NCBI GenBank assembly: GCA_947627135.1
Contig: CANQUV010000011.1
Span: 1-64,000 of the forward strand
Direction: 5' to 3'
DNA from: an uncultured Clostridia bacterium
Lineage (GTDB): Bacteria; Bacillota; Clostridia; Oscillospirales; Acutalibacteraceae
DNA: 64,000 nt
Shown here: positions 46,306 through 55,344 of the stretch, one piece after another
Layout of the letters: every line of letters starts with the position of its first letter
Position numbering within the stretch: position 1 is the first letter of the stretch
Made by a program: the position numbers and the translations under genes
The notes under the pieces: model-generated
Seen by the model: only the letters and a program-made list of their open reading frames with translations
What the model was told of the DNA's origin: nothing
The model's database searches: none

Positions 46306-47167
46306 GATTTTCACTCCTGCTCTTTATTGCCTGCATTGAAAGAGTAATAAGCAAAATAAATACAAATAATACAACTCCTGTTGCAATTAGCGCTTCTCTG
46401 TGCAGGCCTGTTGAATATCCCATTTCAAGTACAATGTTTGCAGTAAGGGTTCTTACACCGTCTGTAATTGATTTAGGAATTTGAACCTGATTACCTGCAA
46501 TAAGAACAACTGCCATTGTTTCGCCGATAGCTCTGCCTATTCCCAGAACTACTCCCGCAAGCACACCTGATTTTGAAGCGGGAAGAATTGTTTTGAACAC
46601 ACTTCTTTCCTTTGTTGCTCCAAGTGCCAAAGCTCCCTCATAATAACTTTCCGGGACTGCTCTGATTGCAGACTCTGATACACCTATAATAGTAGGTAAA
46701 ATCATAATACCCAACACTATTGACGCAGCCAACAGGCTTGAGCCGTTTCCTCCGAAGTACTGACGGATAAGTGGTACGATCACCATTAATCCGAAGAAAC
46801 CGTAAACAATAGAGGGAATACCCGCCAAAAGCTCGGTAGCCGGTTTTAACACCTTATAAAGAGATGCAGGACAAAATCTTGCCAGAAAAACAGCTGTAAG
46901 AATACCTACCGGAACACCGATCACAAGCGCTCCTGCCGTAACATAAATACTGCCGATTATCATATCAAATATACCAAAACTGGGCGGTACATTTGTAGGC
47001 GACCATTTCTGGCCGCCTAAAAATTCAGAAAAACCAATCTTTGCCATAGCAGGGATTCCGTTGCAGAATAAGAATATACAAATAATGACAACAGCCGCTA
47101 TGCTGGTTATAGCTGTCAGGAAAAAAACTCCCTGCATCGCCGTTTCTCTTATTTTACCTAATCTCAT
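46298..47167 (-). CDS. pstC: Phosphate ABC transporter permease PstC
   Basis: 289 residues with six transmembrane helices, ELLAGIPSIVYGFFGLMVI and the EAA loop YYEGALALGATKERSVFKTILPASKSGVLAG. It overlaps pstS by 4 bp (ATGA-type coupling) and pstA by 8 bp. Confidence 0.96.
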   Translation of the reverse strand: MRLGKIRETAMQGVFFLTAITSIAAVVIICIFLFCNGIPAMAKIGFSEFLGGQKWSPTNVPPSFGIFDMIIGSIYVTAGALVIGVPVGILTAVFLARFCPASLYKVLKPATELLAGIPSIVYGFFGLMVIVPLIRQYFGGNGSSLLAASIVLGIMILPTIIGVSESAIRAVPESYYEGALALGATKERSVFKTILPASKSGVLAGVVLGIGRAIGETMAVVLIAGNQVQIPKSITDGVRTLTANIVLEMGYSTGLHREALIATGVVLFVFILLITLSMQAIKSRSENHG

Positions 47168-48084
47168 TTTACAATGTCACTCCAAACAGTAGTTTCACCT
47201 GTATAAATTGCTTTTACCTGATCAAGAGTAAGGTTATCGCAGGTATTGTTGTTATTTACGACTACTGCAATACCGTCTTTAGCAATAGTTGTTTCCGTAA
47301 GCTCATTTTTTTCTTCATCTTTTAATGCTCTTGAAGCCATGCCAATGTCGCAGGTTTCTGCCATAGCAGCCTGCATACCTGCTGATGAATCTGATGTTGT
47401 GATTTCTATATCTGCATTTGAATTTACTGCTTTATAAGCTTCTGCAAGCTTTTCCATTACAGGTGATACTGAGGATGACCCTACAACTACTACCTTACCT
47501 TCAGGCTTTGAGCCTGAATAAGCGCCGTTTTCAGATACTGATACATAACCGTTATCTTCAATTACTTTCTGACCGTCTGAACTTAAAATGTAGTCTACAA
47601 AATCCTTTGCAACTTCGCTTAAATTGGACTTGTACGCAATATTAAACGGACGGTTGATTGCAAAATCTCCTGATTTTACATTTTCGGCAGTAGCCTCAAC
47701 TCCACCGATTTTTACAGCCTTAACCGAATCGTTAAGTGAACCGAGTGATATGTAACCGATTGCAGCGTCGTTATCCTTTACATTTGTAATAACTGCCTCT
47801 GTGCTGTTGATTGTAACTGCTGAAGTTACTGTTTTATCAGTTTTTGTGTCGCCGTCTTTAACAAGAACTCCTGTAAGCTCTACAAATGCGTCACGAGTAC
47901 CTGATCCCTCTTCTCTTGTTACAACGGTAATTTGTTTGCTTGCGTCAAAGTTTGTTTGAGAAGCTGATGCGGTGTTGCTTGAACTTCCGTTGCTTCCTGC
48001 ATTTTCAGTTGAACTTCCGCAGCCTGCAAATATTGACAACATAAGCGTTGCTGCTATTGCAATAGGTAAAATTTTCTTTTTCAT
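47164..48084 (-). CDS. pstS: Phosphate-binding lipoprotein PstS
   Basis: 306 residues. The lipobox is FAGC (signal about 1-21), then a Ser/Asn linker. Two related phosphate-binding segments are seen: VVTREEGSGTRDAFVEL and VVGSSSVSPVMEKLAEAY with ITTSDSSAGMQAAMAETCDIGMASR. The two parts appear in the order found in other clostridial PstS proteins. First gene of pstSCAB-phoU. The ATG follows AAGGAGAAAA. Confidence 0.94.
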   Translation of the reverse strand: MKKKILPIAIAATLMLSIFAGCGSSTENAGSNGSSSNTASASQTNFDASKQITVVTREEGSGTRDAFVELTGVLVKDGDTKTDKTVTSAVTINSTEAVITNVKDNDAAIGYISLGSLNDSVKAVKIGGVEATAENVKSGDFAINRPFNIAYKSNLSEVAKDFVDYILSSDGQKVIEDNGYVSVSENGAYSGSKPEGKVVVVGSSSVSPVMEKLAEAYKAVNSNADIEITTSDSSAGMQAAMAETCDIGMASRALKDEEKNELTETTIAKDGIAVVVNNNNTCDNLTLDQVKAIYTGETTVWSDIVK

Positions 48085-48142
48085 TTTGAATTTTCTCCTT
48101 AAATTTCAATCTTAATTTTTGTACTTTATTTGTACAATTGAA

Positions 48143-48205
48143 ATTATAAACACACAATGTAAAATACAAATGCAGGTAAATGTAAAACTTATGTAAATTT
48201 GTAAA
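48143..48205 (-). promoter_or_regulatory. Pho-box-like repeats and promoter of pstS
   Basis: On the minus strand TTTACA occurs at 48205-48200, 48197-48192, 48186-48181 and 48163-48158. The second and third copies are 11 bp apart, and the fourth is offset by 23 bp, about two turns. A TATAAT follows at 48148-48143. Tandem TT(A/T)ACA repeats with 11-bp phasing are what Bacillus PhoP boxes look like. PhoB from 43119 is the likely binder. Confidence 0.7.
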
Positions 48206-48239
48206 ATAATATTTTTGTTGTCTGTATAATAAAACTGTT

Positions 48240-48435
48240 ATTTTCAGGCATAAAAGCAGACAGTAAGCTTTAGGGCAGTCAGCTTAATATAAAAACAATT
48301 TTTTCTGTCCGGCTGTTACCTTTTAATTTACAATAATATACACAAAAGTCGGTGATTTGTTTTTCCGGCAGACATCACCATATATAAACGCTCTTTCGTA
48401 TCCGATTTTTTTAAACAGTTTTCTATAAAATCAAA
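48240..48435 (+). repeat. Dispersed palindromic repeat, two degenerate copies (B, F)
   Basis: This gene-free stretch holds two segments like the feo-locus repeat. Copy F (about 48250-48315) has CAGTCAGCTTAATATAAAA and TCTGTCCGGCTGTTA. Copy B (about 48350-48430) has GTCGGTGATTTG, ACCATATATAAACGCTCTTTCG, TCCGATTTTTTTAAACAG and TTTTCTATAAAATCAAAA. The IS200-type element begins right where copy B ends. Confidence 0.4.
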
Positions 48436-49160
48436 ACCACCCGTCAAACGGGTGGTTTGCTCGTGGACTATAAGCCCCGTTACTAACCCGCGTCTCAAGG
48501 CGCGGGCTTTCACTTTGTTCAAGCCTTATTGTTTTTGCTTCTTTGGCAACCCCTTAAGGGGTTACTTTGCAAATGGGTCTTCGTATTCTTTTACGCTTAA
48601 TTTATCTAAAGCTATATCTGCTTTTTCCTGATCTTGTATGTATTTTCTGATTGTTGATTCATTAAGTCCAACTGTTGATACATAATACCCTTCTGCCCAA
48701 AAGTGTCTGTTGCCAAATTTGTACTTTAAGTTTGCATGTTTATCAAACATCATTAGTGCACTCTTTCCTTTGAGATACCCCATGAAACTTGACACACTAT
48801 TTTTTGGTGGTATACTTAGTAGCAGATGCACATGATCCGGCATCATATGTCCTTCAAGTATTTCTACACCTTTGTATTTACATAATGTTCTTATAATTTC
48901 TCTTAAATCTGCTTTGTACTGATTGTATATTATTTTTCTTCTATACTTCGGTACTATTACTATGTGATATTTACATAGCCATTTCGTGTGTGATAAGCTA
49001 TTATATTGATTTGCCATTAATTTCTCCTTTCTGTTTGCAATAAGACTCAACTTCCTTATTCTACCAGACTGGAGAATTTTTGTATAACTTTCGTCGCACA
49101 CCCGCATAGCGGGTGGTTGTTTGTTCCGCTCTCTTGAGCGAAACTGTCTAAAGACATTAA
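48430..49160 (-). mobile_element. IS200-type insertion sequence (tnpA only)
   Basis: The element surrounds one Y1 transposase gene. The end downstream of the transposase has hairpins CCACCCGTCAAACGGGTGG (48437-48455) and CCCGCGTCTCAAGGCGCGGG (48488-48507). The end upstream of it has CACCCGCATAGCGGGTG (49099-49115) and CGCTCTCTTGAGCG (49128-49141). IS200/IS605 elements carry subterminal hairpins rather than terminal inverted repeats and make no target duplication. Exact ends are uncertain by tens of bases. There is no tnpB. Confidence 0.75.
48562..49017 (-). CDS. tnpA: IS200/IS605-family transposase TnpA
   Basis: 151 residues from the ATG at 49017 (AAAGGAG upstream). Y1 HUH transposase: KYHIVIVPKYRRKII at the N-terminus, the HUH motif in MMPDHVHLLLSIPP, and the catalytic tyrosine in STIRKYIQDQEKAD. 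FWAEGYYVSTVG is conserved. The gene appears intact, so the element may be active. Confidence 0.95.
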   Translation of the reverse strand: MANQYNSLSHTKWLCKYHIVIVPKYRRKIIYNQYKADLREIIRTLCKYKGVEILEGHMMPDHVHLLLSIPPKNSVSSFMGYLKGKSALMMFDKHANLKYKFGNRHFWAEGYYVSTVGLNESTIRKYIQDQEKADIALDKLSVKEYEDPFAK

Positions 49161-49228
49161 TCTGAATCTGTAATATGGTCATAAGAATAATGTTTTATTT
49201 TGATTCTATCATCTCTTTTTGTGGATTT

Positions 49229-49750
49229 TCATTTTTTATTACCGTGGGTTCCTTTGTTAATTAAAAGCTTTATTAAGAAAATCATTATTAGGCTTAACCC
49301 CAAAAGACCCATAAGAGGATAAATAATATCATCCTTTAGTTTCCCTTGTTCAAAGAATTTTACATCAGTTTGATCAATATTTATAAATCCATAAATACTA
49401 TATAATATAGCAATTCCACCCATAGATACCAAGTTAAGATTTCCGTATTTATTTGGAAATATGAAAACATCTTTGAATACGCAGATACTTATAAAAACAA
49501 TATAAGTGATAAACAGCCCTATGATTATCTGTATTTTGAATGATGCTACTTGAATATCTAACACATTTAGAATGAATAAGAGAACATTATAAGAAACATA
49601 AAAAACAAGCACTGTTTTGTAAGCAGAATTTTGAGCCTTTATTTGCACCTCATTCAGCTTGTATTTCTTTTTACTGATAAGAATTGCAAGAAAACAAGTC
49701 AAATAAATCACAAAGATAAAAATAAGAAAGATAATTTTATTTATAGTCAT
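49229..49750 (-). CDS. Small membrane protein, unknown
   Basis: 173 residues with about five hydrophobic helices (about 5-25, 46-66, 74-95, 108-122 and 143-165) and a lysine-rich end. The ATG follows GGAGATGACATC. No family recognised. It lies between an IS element and the SseB-like gene, has no close neighbour on the same strand, and could be accessory DNA. Confidence 0.65.
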   Translation of the reverse strand: MTINKIIFLIFIFVIYLTCFLAILISKKKYKLNEVQIKAQNSAYKTVLVFYVSYNVLLFILNVLDIQVASFKIQIIIGLFITYIVFISICVFKDVFIFPNKYGNLNLVSMGGIAILYSIYGFINIDQTDVKFFEQGKLKDDIIYPLMGLLGLSLIMIFLIKLLINKGTHGNKK

Positions 49751-49881
49751 GATGTCATCTCCAATTTAAAATTGTATTAATTGCTTTTTTCAATAAAAGC
49801 TTTTATTTTCTTGTTAACCGTCTTGATTTTCTATCAAATCCCTTGTATATTTTATCCTTATTTACATTTTTAGTATTACTG

Positions 49882-50682
49882 TTAATCTTCCTTTATATAA
49901 AAAGGTTCGTCATTTGCTACTGCTTTTCTTGCAATTTCAAGACTGTAAGGCATCATGCTAAGCTGCATTCCGTTTAAATGGGGTGACGCTGCTTTGCCTA
50001 TTGTTGAAAATATTTCATTCATATCTCCGTTAAAATCAACAATTATAAGATAGCTCTGCTTATCGTCACTTTCCGGCTTGAACAGTTTTAAATATGCGGC
50101 GTTTACATCATTTCTTTCTTGCAATACTCCGATCACCGCCGCCATTAAATCAATTGGGTATTCGTCGGGATCATTAAATTCAAGCCTTTCATTCTGCTTA
50201 AACTGCTTTTTATAAATTCCTTCGTTTTGTTTAGCCTGCTGCATAAGATTCATTACCATACCTCTCGGAAAGGCTACACTTTTTCCAAAAGGATTAATTA
50301 CAAATCCGTTTATCGGACATTTTGGATCTGCCAGAATATTTGCATAATCTTTAAATGTCATAATTGTTGTTGCAAATTCCTTATTTGCTTTATCCCATCT
50401 GTTAAGCTCTTGAACATCGGTAAATGCAGGAAAATACTGTTCTTTATTCTCATTTTGTATCAACTGAAACTGCACTTGGCTTTGTTGCTGCATAACAGTT
50501 TTTCCGTTTTTTGTTTTTGCAACATTTTGGGGCGCATGAACTTTTGCAGGAGTTATAAACTTTGCTTTCATAACTTGATTGACCATTTCATCAACGGTCT
50601 CCTTTGTATTGTTTTCCTGCATATTTTCAATTGCTTCAAGCAATTTTGAGTTATTTAAATCTAAGTTCTTTGAAATTTCCAT
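49882..50682 (-). CDS. SseB family protein
   Basis: 266 residues from the ATG at 50682 (AGGAGG, 6 nt). N-terminal helical segment, then an SseB domain (about 55-160) with YFPAFTDVQELNRWD, TFKDYANILAD and INPFGKSVAFPRGMV. A C-terminal domain (about 170-266) is of the type often paired with it. SseB was named for enhanced serine sensitivity in E. coli. Its molecular function is unknown. It lies 13 bp after the epimerase gene and is probably cotranscribed. Confidence 0.82.
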   Translation of the reverse strand: MEISKNLDLNNSKLLEAIENMQENNTKETVDEMVNQVMKAKFITPAKVHAPQNVAKTKNGKTVMQQQSQVQFQLIQNENKEQYFPAFTDVQELNRWDKANKEFATTIMTFKDYANILADPKCPINGFVINPFGKSVAFPRGMVMNLMQQAKQNEGIYKKQFKQNERLEFNDPDEYPIDLMAAVIGVLQERNDVNAAYLKLFKPESDDKQSYLIIVDFNGDMNEIFSTIGKAASPHLNGMQLSMMPYSLEIARKAVANDEPFYIKED

Positions 50683-50695
50683 TTTTATCCTCCTG

Positions 50696-51556
50696 TTAAT
50701 TTTTTGTCTTCGCATAATCAGCCTGAAAATAAATGTATGTCTGGTCTGCTATCATAAGAGAATTTGTATTTTTTATAATTATTATTTTCTTTGTCTGACA
50801 GGATTTTGCTGCAACTGCATTTACAAAATCTATTTCATTTATATCCAAATCAAATTTTTCACAAAATTGTTCGGATGTCATTATTTCCGAACCATAGCCT
50901 TTGAAATGTTCTGTCTGTGATTTTTCAATTAAATAATACTGCTGTTGCTCAAGATGTATTCCTATATCTTCGTTTATTAGTTTTTTTATATACTTGGGAG
51001 CATCGTTTAAAAACATTCCCGTTTTATAATATCCGATAGATACAGTCAAATTTGATCTTACTGCACACTTTGCAATTCCCGTATCTCCGTTAAGTCCGCT
51101 GTTAATATCTACGCTTATAACATATATGCCGGATTTATTGATTTTTTCAATGGCGGTCTTTGCTAGTCCTTTTGGCTCTCCTTTAAAGCCAGTACCGAAA
51201 ATACAATCAACTATTATATCGTAATCCATAAGGAGCATGTCTTCGTCAAACATATCTATAAATATGCCCTTTTTTTCTGCTCGCTTGCAATAGTAAAGAC
51301 CGTCTTCGGAAAATCGCTCGGAAGTTCTAAAAACACTGCATGATATATTGTTATCGGCACAAATTTCCGCAAGAGCATAACCGTCTCCTCCGTTATTACC
51401 GCTTCCGCAAATTATGGCAACCCTCTTTTGTGTAAAGTCCATAGAAGAAAATACTCCCTTTGCGGCTCTTCGCATAAGTTCTTTGCCCGATATGTGATGC
51501 TCAATAGTATGAGCATCGCTTTTTCTCATATTACTTACAGATACTACATTATCCAT
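50696..51556 (-). CDS. nnrE: NAD(P)H-hydrate epimerase (YjeF N-terminal domain)
   Basis: 286 residues. YjeF_N motifs: VAIICGSGNNGGDGYALAEI (phosphate/NAD loop), DCIFGTGFKGEP and ISVDINSGLNGDTG. It repairs hydrated NAD(P)H by epimerising the R form. The usual C-terminal dehydratase domain (NnrD/CARKD) is missing. Instead there is an extra tail of about 75 residues (from EHFKGYGSE) that I do not recognise. The dehydratase may be encoded elsewhere. 24 bp separate it from the HPr-kinase-like gene. Confidence 0.85.
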   Translation of the reverse strand: MDNVVSVSNMRKSDAHTIEHHISGKELMRRAAKGVFSSMDFTQKRVAIICGSGNNGGDGYALAEICADNNISCSVFRTSERFSEDGLYYCKRAEKKGIFIDMFDEDMLLMDYDIIVDCIFGTGFKGEPKGLAKTAIEKINKSGIYVISVDINSGLNGDTGIAKCAVRSNLTVSIGYYKTGMFLNDAPKYIKKLINEDIGIHLEQQQYYLIEKSQTEHFKGYGSEIMTSEQFCEKFDLDINEIDFVNAVAAKSCQTKKIIIIKNTNSLMIADQTYIYFQADYAKTKN

Positions 51557-51580
51557 ATTCAGCCTCGTTTATCACTATAT

Positions 51581-52411
51581 CTATTTGCTCATTTCTTTAT
51601 ATGCTGTTATGACTGCATCTTCTGAAATTGTGCAATCCATCATATATATCGGGATTTCTTTTAAAAACAAATTAAATAAATCCAGTAGATTCTCCATTGA
51701 TTTCTTATCTTTCGGGCGTTCTGTCTGGTCAAAAAATAAAGGCAGAGCTTCAATTGGCGTTAATTTCTTTATTTTATTATCCTTTCCCTGTCTTAAAAAA
51801 CAAACAGCATGAACAGGCACTTTTACATTATTTCCTATATTTTCTTTACCCTGCCAAGGAGTTCCGTAAATATAAAACCTGCCATTTATAAGCCTGATAA
51901 TAGGCTTATCATCGTTTATCATCGTTACCTTATCTCCAAAATACTCTCTCCACAGCCTTGTATGGGTAGACTTTCCTGTTCCGCTGTGTGCTGTAAACAA
52001 ATACGCTTTGCCGTCCAGTTCAAGACTTGAACAGTGAAAGAAAAAACCATTGAAGTTCTTTAAAATATTCAAGCAAATACATCTTAAAATTGCTAAAAAA
52101 TCATAATAAAAATCCGGGTAATCTTGTTCTGATATTGATCCTTCATAAGCTATCATTTCATCTGTAACATTTACTGTAAAAACAGGCTTTTCTGCGCCTG
52201 AATATTCATAATTTTTCATTAATTTTTCAGAATGCAGATATTTTGGATTGACCTCAATTATTAAATCAGCAATTTTATATTTGCCCATACTTAAATCCTT
52301 ATTTTTAAATATATTTTTATGTTTATACATTATAAGTTTATCACAAGCATCATATTTTATCAAGCAATACAGTAAAAAAACTATTAATAACAAAATTATG
52401 TAATATAACAT
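51581..52411 (-). CDS. HPr-kinase-like P-loop protein, possibly membrane-anchored
   Basis: 276 residues from the ATG at 52411 (GAAGGAA upstream), giving an N-terminal transmembrane helix (about 1-20). The alternative ATG at 52288 (AAGGA upstream) gives a soluble protein of 235 residues. The core (about 45-270) has HCSSLELDGKAYLFTAHSGTGKSTHTRLW as an HPrK/PEPCK-like P-loop, INDDKPIIR as the metal site and YGTPWQGKENIG. Such small kinases occur in radical SAM/RiPP and other cassettes, but no peptide precursor was found here. The substrate is unknown. Confidence 0.72.
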   Translation of the reverse strand: MLYYIILLLIVFLLYCLIKYDACDKLIMYKHKNIFKNKDLSMGKYKIADLIIEVNPKYLHSEKLMKNYEYSGAEKPVFTVNVTDEMIAYEGSISEQDYPDFYYDFLAILRCICLNILKNFNGFFFHCSSLELDGKAYLFTAHSGTGKSTHTRLWREYFGDKVTMINDDKPIIRLINGRFYIYGTPWQGKENIGNNVKVPVHAVCFLRQGKDNKIKKLTPIEALPLFFDQTERPKDKKSMENLLDLFNLFLKEIPIYMMDCTISEDAVITAYKEMSK

Positions 52412-52688
52412 ACAGTTCCTTCAATACTGAAGATAAAAAGATTTTCAACTCTATTAAAAACAACCGCTTTATTGAAAGTGATCAGAGAAATTCTTTGTAT
52501 TTTTCAGTGAAAAGCAGCTTTTACTTTTTTAATCTCGCTAGCTTTTTGAAAAAGATTGACACAATAACTTTTAATTTTTTAATCTGAAATATACAATGAT
52601 CCGTTTAAAAACCTTTTATACAGTGAAAAGCGGCAAAGCATTAAGCTTTACCGCTTTTTATGTGAATGAGTTTGTAATGGGTGGCAGA
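52412..52688. other. Gene-free stretch with repeat remnants
   Basis: No gene supported. GCTTTTTGAAAAAGATTGACACAATAACTTTTAATTTTTTAA at about 52548-52590 matches the hairpin motif at 27640-27680. ATGATCCGTTTAAAAACC-TTTTATACAG at 52596-52623 resembles the end of the palindromic repeat family. Confidence 0.4.
52626..52660 (-). terminator. Terminator of the feo operon
   Basis: GCGGCAAAGC and GCTTTACCGC pair with one mismatch, flanked by AAAA/TTTTT, about 30 bp after the last feo gene. Confidence 0.75.
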
Positions 52689-52874
52689 TTACTTTTTAGA
52701 AGGGTGGCAAATTGAGGCGGAAGCACAGCCTGAACAGCCGCATCCGCACGATGAACAGGATGACTGTCCCTTACGATGTTTTCTAACGCTTAGAAACACA
52801 ATGCAAAATACTACTGCCGCAACAATCAGCAAAACAACTATTGTACCTAAATTATTTATTAAAAATTCAAGCAT
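52689..52874 (-). CDS. FeoB-associated Cys-rich membrane protein
   Basis: 61 residues from the ATG at 52874 (AAGGGA upstream). One transmembrane helix (about 4-28, GTIVVLLIVAAVVFCIVFL), a basic KHRKG stretch, then a cysteine-rich tail CSSCGCGCSGC...C. This is the layout of the FeoB-associated Cys-rich family found after feoB in Firmicutes. It is thought to help iron transfer, though this is not proven. 44 bp separate it from feoB. Confidence 0.88.
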   Translation of the reverse strand: MLEFLINNLGTIVVLLIVAAVVFCIVFLSVRKHRKGQSSCSSCGCGCSGCASASICHPSKK

Positions 52875-52918
52875 TATAAACATCCCTTCATAAATGTATT
52901 TGAACAAAAATAATTAAA

Positions 52919-55327
52919 TTAGCCTAATTTTTTAACAACACTTGATTTTAAAGTATTGCTTTCCTTGTACGGTCTGAATAGCAAAAACAGGAACAATGCT
53001 GCCACTGCAAAAGCGAATATCGCACCAATGCTGAAAGCACCTGTAAAAAGTGATCCTATTTGGAAGATACAAAGTGAAACTGCATAAGCGAATACACATT
53101 GATAACCAACTGCAAAAGCCAACCATTTACCGCTGTTAAGTTCTCTCTTCATAGCTCCGATTGCCGCAAAGCAAGGAGCACACAAAAGGTTGAACACCAT
53201 AAACGAGAATGCAGCAAGCTGTGTTAAGCCCTCAAAATCAAGAACTCCGAATACACCTACAACTTCTTCTTTAGCAACAAGACCCATAATAGTAGCAATT
53301 GCAGCCTTAATATTACCAAAGCCAAGAGGAGCGAAAATCCAGCAGATTGCGCTGCCTATCATACCCAACACACTGTTTTCAAGTTCAAGTTCAGTACTAA
53401 ATCCGAAAGCACCGCCTTCAAGAATACCAAAGCATGAACCTGCCCAGATAAGAATTGAAGATAAAAGAATGATAGTACCTGCTTTTTTGATAAACGACCA
53501 GCCTCTTTCCCACATACTTCTAAGTACATTACCCACAGTAGGCAGGTGGTAAGCAGGGAGTTCCATAACAAATGGTGCAGGATCTCCGCTAAACATCTTA
53601 GTTTTCTTAAGTATAATACCAGAAACGACAATTGCGGCAATACCGATAAAATAAGCAGATGGAGCAATCCACCAAGCACCGCCGAATAAAGCGCCTGCAA
53701 TAAGGGCTATGATCGGCATTTTAGCACCACATGGAATAAAGGTTGTGGTCATGATCGTCATTTTGCGGTCTCTGTCATTTTCAATGGTTCTTGAAGCCAT
53801 AATTCCAGGAACACCGCAGCCTGTACCAATTAACATAGGAATAAAGGATTTACCTGACAAACCGAATTTTCTGAAAATCCTGTCCATTATAAAGGCAACT
53901 CTTGCCATATAACCGCAGGATTCCAAAATTCCAAGGAATATAAACAGAACCAGCATTTGCGGTACAAATCCCAATACCGCACCAACACCTGCTATAATAC
54001 CGTCAAGAATTAGACTTTGCAGCCAATCAGCACAATTAACGGCATTAAGTCCGTTTTCAACAAAAACAGGAATACCCGGTATCCAAATACCGTAATCCTC
54101 CGGAGCGGGAGCTTCTTCAAGGGCAGGATCTACAAGTTCTGAAATGTCATAGCCTGAATCAGTCAGAGCTTCTCCGTAAGAGGCATAAGTTTCATCAAAT
54201 GCTCCGAAGTCTTCATCTTCAACAGCATTCAAAATATCTTCTGCTCCTACTACCTCTGCATTTGCTGCCTTGCTTATAATTTCTTTAACTTCAGGAGTCC
54301 AGACATTTTCAACAGCATACTTGGTAGTAGCATCGTCATATTCACTGCTTCCTATGCCGAACAAGTGCCAGCCGTCTCCGAAAACTCCGTCGTTAGCCCA
54401 ATCTGTTGCAATTGTTCCTACTGTTGATACTGATATATAGTAAACTATAAACATTATAACAATAAAAATAGGAAGAGCCGCAAAACGATTTGTAACAACT
54501 CTGTCTATTTTATCGGATGCTGAAAGCTTACCGGTGTTTTTCCTTTTTATGCAATCATTTATGATTGAAGAAATGTATGTATATCTTTCATTTGTAATAA
54601 TGCTTTCACTGTCATCATCAAACTGTTTTTCATACTTTTTCACAATACCTTCAACAGCGTCGCTTGTTGATTTATCAAGCTTTAACGCCTCGATGATTTT
54701 GTCATCACGCTCAAAAAGCTTAATTGAATACCAGCGTTTTTTACTTTTTTCAACCTTTCCTTCAAGCAATTTTCCAATAGAAATTATTGCATTTTCAATA
54801 TCATTGGAGAATTTATGATTACATACAAAATCCTTTTTCTCTTGCGCTTTTTTTACTGCAAGTTCTGCTGCTTTATCAATATTTGTTCCCTTTAATGCGG
54901 AAATCTCAACAACTTCAACACCCAATTTTTGAGCAAGTTTATCACAGTTGATTTTATCTCCTTTTTTTTCAATAACATCAGCCATATTTACAGCTACAAC
55001 AACCGGTATTGAAAGCTCTGCAAGCTGGGTTGTCAAATAAAGGTTTCTTTCAAGATTTGTACCGTCTACAATATTTAAAATTGCATCAGGTTTTTCGTTT
55101 AAAAGATAATTTCTTGAAACTACCTCTTCAAGCGTGTAGGGTGATAAGGAATAAACACCCGGCAAGTCAGTAATCACCACACTTTTGTCGGATTTTAATT
55201 TACCTTCCTTTTTCTCAACAGTAACGCCGGGCCAGTTTCCTACAAACTGGTTTGAACCTGTAAGCGCATTAAACAATGTTGTCTTACCACTGTTGGGATT
55301 GCCCGCAAGAGCAATTTTAACAGACAT
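52919..55327 (-). CDS. feoB: Ferrous iron transport protein B
   Basis: 802 residues. The N-terminal G domain has GNPNSGKTTLFN (G1, 9-20), the DLPGVYSL (G3) block and VNMADV (G4). A helical GDI region follows to about 265. The membrane part has the gate motifs GTGCGVPGIMASRTIEN and PFIPCGAKMPIIALI-like TTFIPCGAKMP. An unusual acidic insert of about 120 residues (about 305-430) follows the first transmembrane helix and should be extracytoplasmic. Imports Fe2+. A palindromic operator candidate lies 18 bp upstream of the start. Confidence 0.95.
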   Translation of the reverse strand: MSVKIALAGNPNSGKTTLFNALTGSNQFVGNWPGVTVEKKEGKLKSDKSVVITDLPGVYSLSPYTLEEVVSRNYLLNEKPDAILNIVDGTNLERNLYLTTQLAELSIPVVVAVNMADVIEKKGDKINCDKLAQKLGVEVVEISALKGTNIDKAAELAVKKAQEKKDFVCNHKFSNDIENAIISIGKLLEGKVEKSKKRWYSIKLFERDDKIIEALKLDKSTSDAVEGIVKKYEKQFDDDSESIITNERYTYISSIINDCIKRKNTGKLSASDKIDRVVTNRFAALPIFIVIMFIVYYISVSTVGTIATDWANDGVFGDGWHLFGIGSSEYDDATTKYAVENVWTPEVKEIISKAANAEVVGAEDILNAVEDEDFGAFDETYASYGEALTDSGYDISELVDPALEEAPAPEDYGIWIPGIPVFVENGLNAVNCADWLQSLILDGIIAGVGAVLGFVPQMLVLFIFLGILESCGYMARVAFIMDRIFRKFGLSGKSFIPMLIGTGCGVPGIMASRTIENDRDRKMTIMTTTFIPCGAKMPIIALIAGALFGGAWWIAPSAYFIGIAAIVVSGIILKKTKMFSGDPAPFVMELPAYHLPTVGNVLRSMWERGWSFIKKAGTIILLSSILIWAGSCFGILEGGAFGFSTELELENSVLGMIGSAICWIFAPLGFGNIKAAIATIMGLVAKEEVVGVFGVLDFEGLTQLAAFSFMVFNLLCAPCFAAIGAMKRELNSGKWLAFAVGYQCVFAYAVSLCIFQIGSLFTGAFSIGAIFAFAVAALFLFLLFRPYKESNTLKSSVVKKLG

Positions 55328-55344
55328 AATTTTCCTCCTTTTAA

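Noticed and set aside
48328..48522. Short minus-strand frame of 64 codons beside the IS element
   Set aside because: It runs through the IS end hairpins, lacks a ribosome binding site and has a composition unlike real proteins of this genome.
52932..53126. 64-codon minus-strand frame inside feoB
   Set aside because: Alternative frame of the conserved FeoB membrane domain, so a shadow.
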